Below are positions 60,427-64,000 of a stretch of DNA of 64,000 nt, piece by piece. The DNA is from Streptomyces sp. NBC_00569 (GTDB taxonomy: Bacteria > Actinomycetota > Actinomycetes > Streptomycetales > Streptomycetaceae): positions 9,727,001 through 9,791,000 of the forward strand of contig NZ_CP107783.1 of NCBI RefSeq assembly GCF_036345255.1. The letters are read 5' to 3'. Within the stretch, counting starts at the first letter, position 1; every line of letters starts with the position of its first letter. A program made the position numbers and the translations under genes. The notes beneath the pieces are model-generated. The model made no database searches. It had not been told where the DNA came from and saw nothing but the letters and a program-made list of their open reading frames with translations.

Positions 60427-61575
60427 GTGTCGGAAGCATTCATCGTCGGAGCCGTCCGCACCCCGGTCGGCCGCCGCAAGGGCACGCTCAGCGGCGTGCA
60501 CCCCGCGGACCTCGGCGCGCATGTGCTGAGTGCGCTCATCGAGCGCGCAGGCGTCGACCCGGGCGCGGTCGATGACGTGTACTTCGGGTGTGTCAGCCAG
60601 ATCGGCGCCCAGACCGGGAACATCGCCCGCACCGCGTGGCTGTCGGCGGGCCTGCCCCAGCACGTGCCCGGGACCACCATCGACCGGCAGTGCGGCTCCT
60701 CCCAGCAGGCCGTGCACTTCGCCGCGCAGGCGGTCGGGTCCGGCGCCGCCGATCTGGTGATTGCCGGGGGTGTGGAGGCAATGAGCCTGGTGCCCATCGC
60801 CAGCCCGATGTTCGTCGGCGAACAGGCCGGTATGGGCAGCCCGTTCGCGGGCGAGGGCTGGCGCGAGCACTTCGGGGACCAGGAGGTCTCGCAGTTCCGG
60901 GGCGCCGAGCTGATTGCCGAGAAGTGGGGCGTCACCCGTGAGGACATGGAGCGGTTCGCGCTCTCCAGCCATCAGCGGGCGCTCGCCTCGCAGGCGGCCG
61001 GCGACTTCGACGACGAGATCACCCCGGCCTTCGGGCTGAGCGCCGACGAGGGCCCGCGCGTCGACACCACCTTGGAGAAGATGGCGGGCCTGAAGACCCT
61101 GAGGGAGGACGGCCGGCTCACCGCCGCGGTCTCCAGCCAGATCTCCGACGGAGCCGCCGCCCTGCTGATCGCCTCCGAGGAGGCTGTACGCCGCCACGGC
61201 CTGACCCCGCTGGCCCGCGTGCACGCCACGGCCGTGGTCGGCTCCGATCCGATCCACATGCTGACCGGACCGATCCCCGCGACCGAGAAGGTGCTCGACA
61301 AGGCCGGCCTCGCGATCGACGACATCGACCTGGTCGAGATCAACGAGGCCTTCGCCTCCGTGGTCCTCGCCTGGCAGATGGAGATCGGCGCCGCCCACGA
61401 GCAGGTCAACGCCTTCGGCGGGGCGATAGCGCTCGGTCATCCGCTCGGCGCCACGGGCGCCCGGCTCATGACCACACTCGTTCACCAGCTGCGCAGGACC
61501 GGGGGGCGCTACGGTCTGCAGACGATGTGCGAGGGCGGCGGCATGGCGAACGCCACCGTGCTCGAACGTCTCTGA
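60427..61575 (+). CDS. Acetyl-CoA C-acyltransferase (canonical thiolase)
   Basis: A 382-residue degradative thiolase with a complete active site: nucleophile Cys89 in DRQCGSSQQAVHFAAQAV, NEAFA motif VEINEAFASVVLAW, His in GGAIALGHPLGATGARL and the second Cys in QTMCEGGGMANATV. It would release acetyl- or propionyl-CoA from a 3-oxoacyl-CoA in the last step of each cycle. GTG 60427 is the start. It is the last gene of the box F operon; the regulator gene follows with its own box. Confidence 0.92.
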   Translation: MSEAFIVGAVRTPVGRRKGTLSGVHPADLGAHVLSALIERAGVDPGAVDDVYFGCVSQIGAQTGNIARTAWLSAGLPQHVPGTTIDRQCGSSQQAVHFAAQAVGSGAADLVIAGGVEAMSLVPIASPMFVGEQAGMGSPFAGEGWREHFGDQEVSQFRGAELIAEKWGVTREDMERFALSSHQRALASQAAGDFDDEITPAFGLSADEGPRVDTTLEKMAGLKTLREDGRLTAAVSSQISDGAAALLIASEEAVRRHGLTPLARVHATAVVGSDPIHMLTGPIPATEKVLDKAGLAIDDIDLVEINEAFASVVLAWQMEIGAAHEQVNAFGGAIALGHPLGATGARLMTTLVHQLRRTGGRYGLQTMCEGGGMANATVLERL

Positions 61576-61590
61576 CCGGATCCGGTTGGC

Positions 61591-61605
61591 AACTGAGTTC
61601 AACTT
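61591..61605. promoter_or_regulatory. Regulon box G, upstream of tetR
   Basis: AACTGAGTTCAACTT, one inner and one end deviation from the consensus AACTGARYTSARTTC, 50 bases before the regulator start. It suggests autoregulation. Confidence 0.7.
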
Positions 61606-61655
61606 GGGTTTACTCTCGGGTACGGACACGGTGAGTGACGGCCAGGAGAGGGAGC

Positions 61656-62276
61656 ATGACAAGGATCGTTGAACCGGAGGCCGGACCGAGGTCCAAGCGC
61701 GCGGCCATTCTCGCGGCCGCTGTGGACTGCTTCGGCGAAGCCGGCTTCGAGGCCACCAAGTGGTCCACCGTGGCGGAGCGGGTCGGTATCGGACAGACCG
61801 CCCTCTACCACTACTTCGAGTCGAAGACGCACTGCCTGCTCACCATCATGCGGCTCGAACTGGAGCGCTCCCACGACCAGTTCGTGGCAGCCACCACGGA
61901 CGCCGAGGGCCCCGTCGAGGCGCTGCGCGCCGCAGTCCGGGCGGCGTACGACGTCTCCCCGCACGAGGTCCTGCAGATGCGCATCTTGCAGAACCATATG
62001 GACCTGCTCTCGGGTTCGCGCAGGTCCAAGCGCGAGGAGGCCGAGCGCGTCGCGGCCCGCCAGCTCGTGCAGGTCGTCGAGCGGGACTGGACGAACCTGC
62101 TGGTGAAGGGCATGTCCCAGGGCGCGTTCCCGCTGCGGGACGCGCAGTTGCTGGGCGCGGGCGTGCTCGGTCTGATCGTCAGCGTGTGGCGCTGGTACCG
62201 GCCGTCCGGAGCCACTCCGCTTTCCGAGATCAGCGAGCTGATCGAGGGCGCCTGCGTGCGGATGGTCGCCGCCTGA
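61656..62276 (+). CDS. TetR-family transcriptional regulator of the regulon
   Basis: A 206-residue TetR regulator. The N-terminal helix-turn-helix is AAILAAAVDCFGEAGFEATK, then WSTVAERVGIGQTALYHYFE and SKTHCLLTIM. The C-terminal ligand domain (about 75-205) is typical of regulators that sense acyl-CoA esters. Its gene lies between the catabolic operon and the binding-protein gene and is itself preceded by box G, so it most likely binds all seven boxes and is released by a pathway CoA ester (inference). ATG 61656 has GAGAGGGAG upstream. Confidence 0.9.
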   Translation: MTRIVEPEAGPRSKRAAILAAAVDCFGEAGFEATKWSTVAERVGIGQTALYHYFESKTHCLLTIMRLELERSHDQFVAATTDAEGPVEALRAAVRAAYDVSPHEVLQMRILQNHMDLLSGSRRSKREEAERVAARQLVQVVERDWTNLLVKGMSQGAFPLRDAQLLGAGVLGLIVSVWRWYRPSGATPLSEISELIEGACVRMVAA

Positions 62277-62300
62277 CGCACTGAGCGTCCCACGATCGTG

Positions 62301-62332
62301 CGGCCCCCTGACGGATGCCCGTCAGGGGGCCG
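62301..62332 (+). terminator. Perfect hairpin terminator after tetR
   Basis: A 14-bp perfect stem (CGGCCCCCTGACGG / CCGTCAGGGGGCCG) with a 4-base loop, 24 bases after the regulator stop codon. Confidence 0.9.
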
Positions 62333-62437
62333 CCGTGCTGTCGCGGCCGGTGCCCCGCCGCGAATCCGCGGTGATCGCGTACGTAACCAGCCATTGCCAG
62401 CGGTGTTTCCTCAGGATTAAGATCCGACGTGTGAATT

Positions 62438-62452
62438 GAACTGAACTCAGGT
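62438..62452. promoter_or_regulatory. Regulon box H, upstream of the binding-protein gene
   Basis: On the minus strand ACCTGAGTTCAGTTC, one deviation from AACTGARYTSARTTC. It is preceded by GAATT on the plus strand and ends 17 bases before the start codon, like box F. Confidence 0.74.
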
Positions 62453-62469
62453 TGATTCCTGGAGGGGTC

Positions 62470-63663
62470 ATGCGACGCCGCACGACACGCGCGCTCATCG
62501 CCGCACTCGCCGCCATGCTCGCCGTGGTGGCCAGCGCCTGCGGCACCAAGAACCCCTCGGCGGTAGGGGACGACAACGTCATCAAGATCGGTGCCTGGTA
62601 CCCGCTCACCGGTGCCCTCGCATCCTTCGGCATCCCTGAACGGGCAGGTGCTGACGCGTACTTCAAGTCCGTCAACGCCGCCGGCGGGATCAACGGCCGC
62701 AAGATCGACTGGGTCGTCAAGGACAGTGCCTTCGATCCGCAGCAGACCGTGCAGGTGGCCCGCCGCCTCGTGGACCAGGACGGAGTCGTCGCGATCGTCG
62801 CGGCCAACGGCACCGCTCAGTCCCAGGCCACGTTCCCCTTCGTCCTGGACCAGAGGAAGGTGCCGGTGCTGAACCCGCTGGGCGGGGACGCGACGTGGTA
62901 CCAGCCTGCCAGGGACGGACTGTTCGGTCTGCAGACCCTCTACGAGGACCAGGCGGCCGCGCTCGGGGACTGGGTCGCGCGCGACGGAGCCAAGAAAGTG
63001 CTGGTCGTGCACAGCGACCCGGCCGCCTTCGTGAACGTCGCGAAGGAGATAGGCCCCGCCGCCCACAAGGTCGACCCGTCGGTCCGGGTGAAGCAGCTGA
63101 AGGTCAAGTTCCAGACCTCCGACTACAGCCCGGTCATCAGCAAGGTGAAGGCCGAGAAGCCCGACGCGGTCGTGATGATCCTCGCGTCCGCCGAGGCCGC
63201 CTCGTACCTCAAGGAGGCGAAGTTGCAGGGACTGTCCACTCCCGTGTACGGCTACGCGCCCGTGGCCGCCCAGTCCACGCTCACGCTGGCGGGCAAGGCG
63301 GCCGAAGGGGTCAGGGCGGTGCAGCTGGTCAAGTCGCCGAACGACGACGACCCCGCGGTCGAGGAGTTCCGTGCGGCGATGGCGAAGTACGAGAAGGGGC
63401 AGCCGGCCGACTTCATCACCTTGTGGGGCTGGGAAGCCGCCAAGGCTTTCGTGGAGATCGCCAAGACGATCGATGGTCCGGTCACCTCCAAGGCCCTGAC
63501 CGCCGCGTACGACAAAGCCAAAGCGGTCGACACCGGGGTCGGACCGGTCCTGAACTTCTCCACGGACAACCACCTCGGCACCCGCGACGTACAGAAGGTC
63601 GTCGTCAGGAACGGGCGCTGGGAGTCGCAGGGCGACTTCTTCACCCCGCCGACCCGCGACTGA
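62470..63663 (+). CDS. ABC substrate-binding lipoprotein (LivK/branched-chain type)
   Basis: A 397-residue periplasmic-binding-protein type I lipoprotein. The signal RRRTTRALIAALAAMLAVVA is followed by a lipobox-like VASAC (Cys at about 24). The mature protein begins with the family pattern IKIGAWYPLTGALASFGIPE, then AGADAYFKSVNAAGGINGRK. It delivers substrate to the LivH and LivM-LivG-LivF fusion system encoded 26-30 kb upstream, to which it is linked by the shared operator. Because no other regulon gene suggests amino acid use, the ligand is likely the pathway's own substrate or an acidic intermediate. GGAGGGGTC precedes ATG 62470. Confidence 0.9.
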   Translation: MRRRTTRALIAALAAMLAVVASACGTKNPSAVGDDNVIKIGAWYPLTGALASFGIPERAGADAYFKSVNAAGGINGRKIDWVVKDSAFDPQQTVQVARRLVDQDGVVAIVAANGTAQSQATFPFVLDQRKVPVLNPLGGDATWYQPARDGLFGLQTLYEDQAAALGDWVARDGAKKVLVVHSDPAAFVNVAKEIGPAAHKVDPSVRVKQLKVKFQTSDYSPVISKVKAEKPDAVVMILASAEAASYLKEAKLQGLSTPVYGYAPVAAQSTLTLAGKAAEGVRAVQLVKSPNDDDPAVEEFRAAMAKYEKGQPADFITLWGWEAAKAFVEIAKTIDGPVTSKALTAAYDKAKAVDTGVGPVLNFSTDNHLGTRDVQKVVVRNGRWESQGDFFTPPTRD

Positions 63664-63740
63664 CATCTGTCCGCGGCCCGCAACGGTCCCGACAGTGACC
63701 GCTAGTGATCAATTTGTGCGAAGAGCGAGAGGACCACCCC

Positions 63741-64000
63741 ATGGCCAGTGTGTTGCGCGCCTATATGGCACGGATGGACAGCGAGCAGCCCGAGACGGCT
63801 CTCGAACTCCTCGCGCCCGACTTCCGTTTCCGTATCGCCCTGCCGAACCGTGAGGAGACCGGCTGGTCCAGGGACGACTTCGCGGCGTACATCTCCGGCC
63901 GCAACGCCGTAGAGCGGACCCACGAGATCCTCCGGCACAGCTCCGACGGCGACCTGGAGACCGTGTACGGAGTGGTCGTCGAGTCCGGCAAGGCCGTCGG
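63741..64000 (+). CDS. SnoaL/NTF2-like protein, cut by the window end
   Basis: The frame from ATG 63741 (GAGAGGACC upstream) is open to the last base. It encodes MASVLRAYMARMDSEQPETA, then LELLAPDFRFRIALPN and DFAAYISGRNAVERTHEILR, the N-terminal helices and first strands of an NTF2-fold protein. The catalytic half is beyond the window. Its position 77 bases after the binding-protein gene suggests it belongs to the same unit and regulon. Confidence 0.7.
   Translation, partial: MASVLRAYMARMDSEQPETALELLAPDFRFRIALPNREETGWSRDDFAAYISGRNAVERTHEILRHSSDGDLETVYGVVVESGKAV

Overview
The window comes from a high-GC actinomycete, most likely Streptomyces. Evidence: GC-rich third positions, many GTG starts, overlapping ATGA/GTGA junctions, SpoIIE-type phosphatases, Tat and lipoprotein signals, and many SnoaL/NTF2-fold proteins. 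No rRNA, tRNA, CRISPR array, IS element or attachment site was recognised. All family calls come from reading motifs by eye; no database search was run.

0-7.4 kb holds unrelated genes: the end of a UbiA-family prenyltransferase, SnoaL-like proteins (one interrupted by an in-frame amber codon), a secreted protein, a mycothiol-dependent isomerase-like protein, two small hypothetical proteins and a PAS-SpoIIE phosphatase.

7.76-15.5 kb is a compact catabolic island read here as tannin/gallate utilisation. A GntR/FadR-type regulator heads an operon with GalB-, GalC- and GalD-like enzymes and a XylE-type (VOC) extradiol dioxygenase. An aromatic-acid MFS transporter and a Tat-exported tannase follow as separate units. 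The same operator, ATTGTTRACAAT, overlaps a candidate -35 box in front of each of the three units, and each unit ends in a strong hairpin. Proposed flow: exported tannase releases gallate, the MFS protein imports it, the VOC dioxygenase opens the ring, and GalD/GalB/GalC convert the product to pyruvate and oxaloacetate. A LigAB-type gallate dioxygenase (GalA) is absent; the VOC enzyme occupies its place.

15.6-30.4 kb is mixed: a membrane SpoIIE phosphatase, a small DUF5988-like protein, decayed SDR and HAD genes, a methyltransferase, a cation diffusion facilitator, a reduced Mrp/Mnh-type antiporter operon (no full MrpA, apparent F-G fusion, decayed second mnhD copy downstream), a pair of related hypothetical proteins, a beta-propeller membrane protein and an orphan NarL-type response regulator.

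30.5-64 kb is one large catabolic regulon. Seven copies of a 15-bp imperfect palindrome (consensus AACTGARYTSARTTC) lie in front of its transcription units, including the tetR gene and a branched-chain-type ABC uptake system (LivH, a LivM-LivG-LivF triple fusion, and a substrate-binding lipoprotein). Enzymes include a limonene-monooxygenase-like LLM flavoprotein with a flavin reductase, an NTF2-fold protein, FAD, GMC and old-yellow-enzyme oxidoreductases, an aldehyde dehydrogenase, two zinc alcohol dehydrogenases, three SDRs, three acyl-CoA dehydrogenases, a kinase-acyl-CoA dehydrogenase pair resembling the 4-hydroxyacyl-CoA module of levulinate catabolism, crotonase-fold enzymes, a DUF35/thiolase-like pair, a canonical thiolase, and IcmF with a 3-hydroxyacyl-CoA dehydrogenase. 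Together they suggest oxidation of an alicyclic or branched isoprenoid-like compound through a 4-hydroxyacyl-CoA and isobutyryl-CoA. The actual substrate is not determined by the sequence, and no acyl-CoA synthetase lies inside the window.
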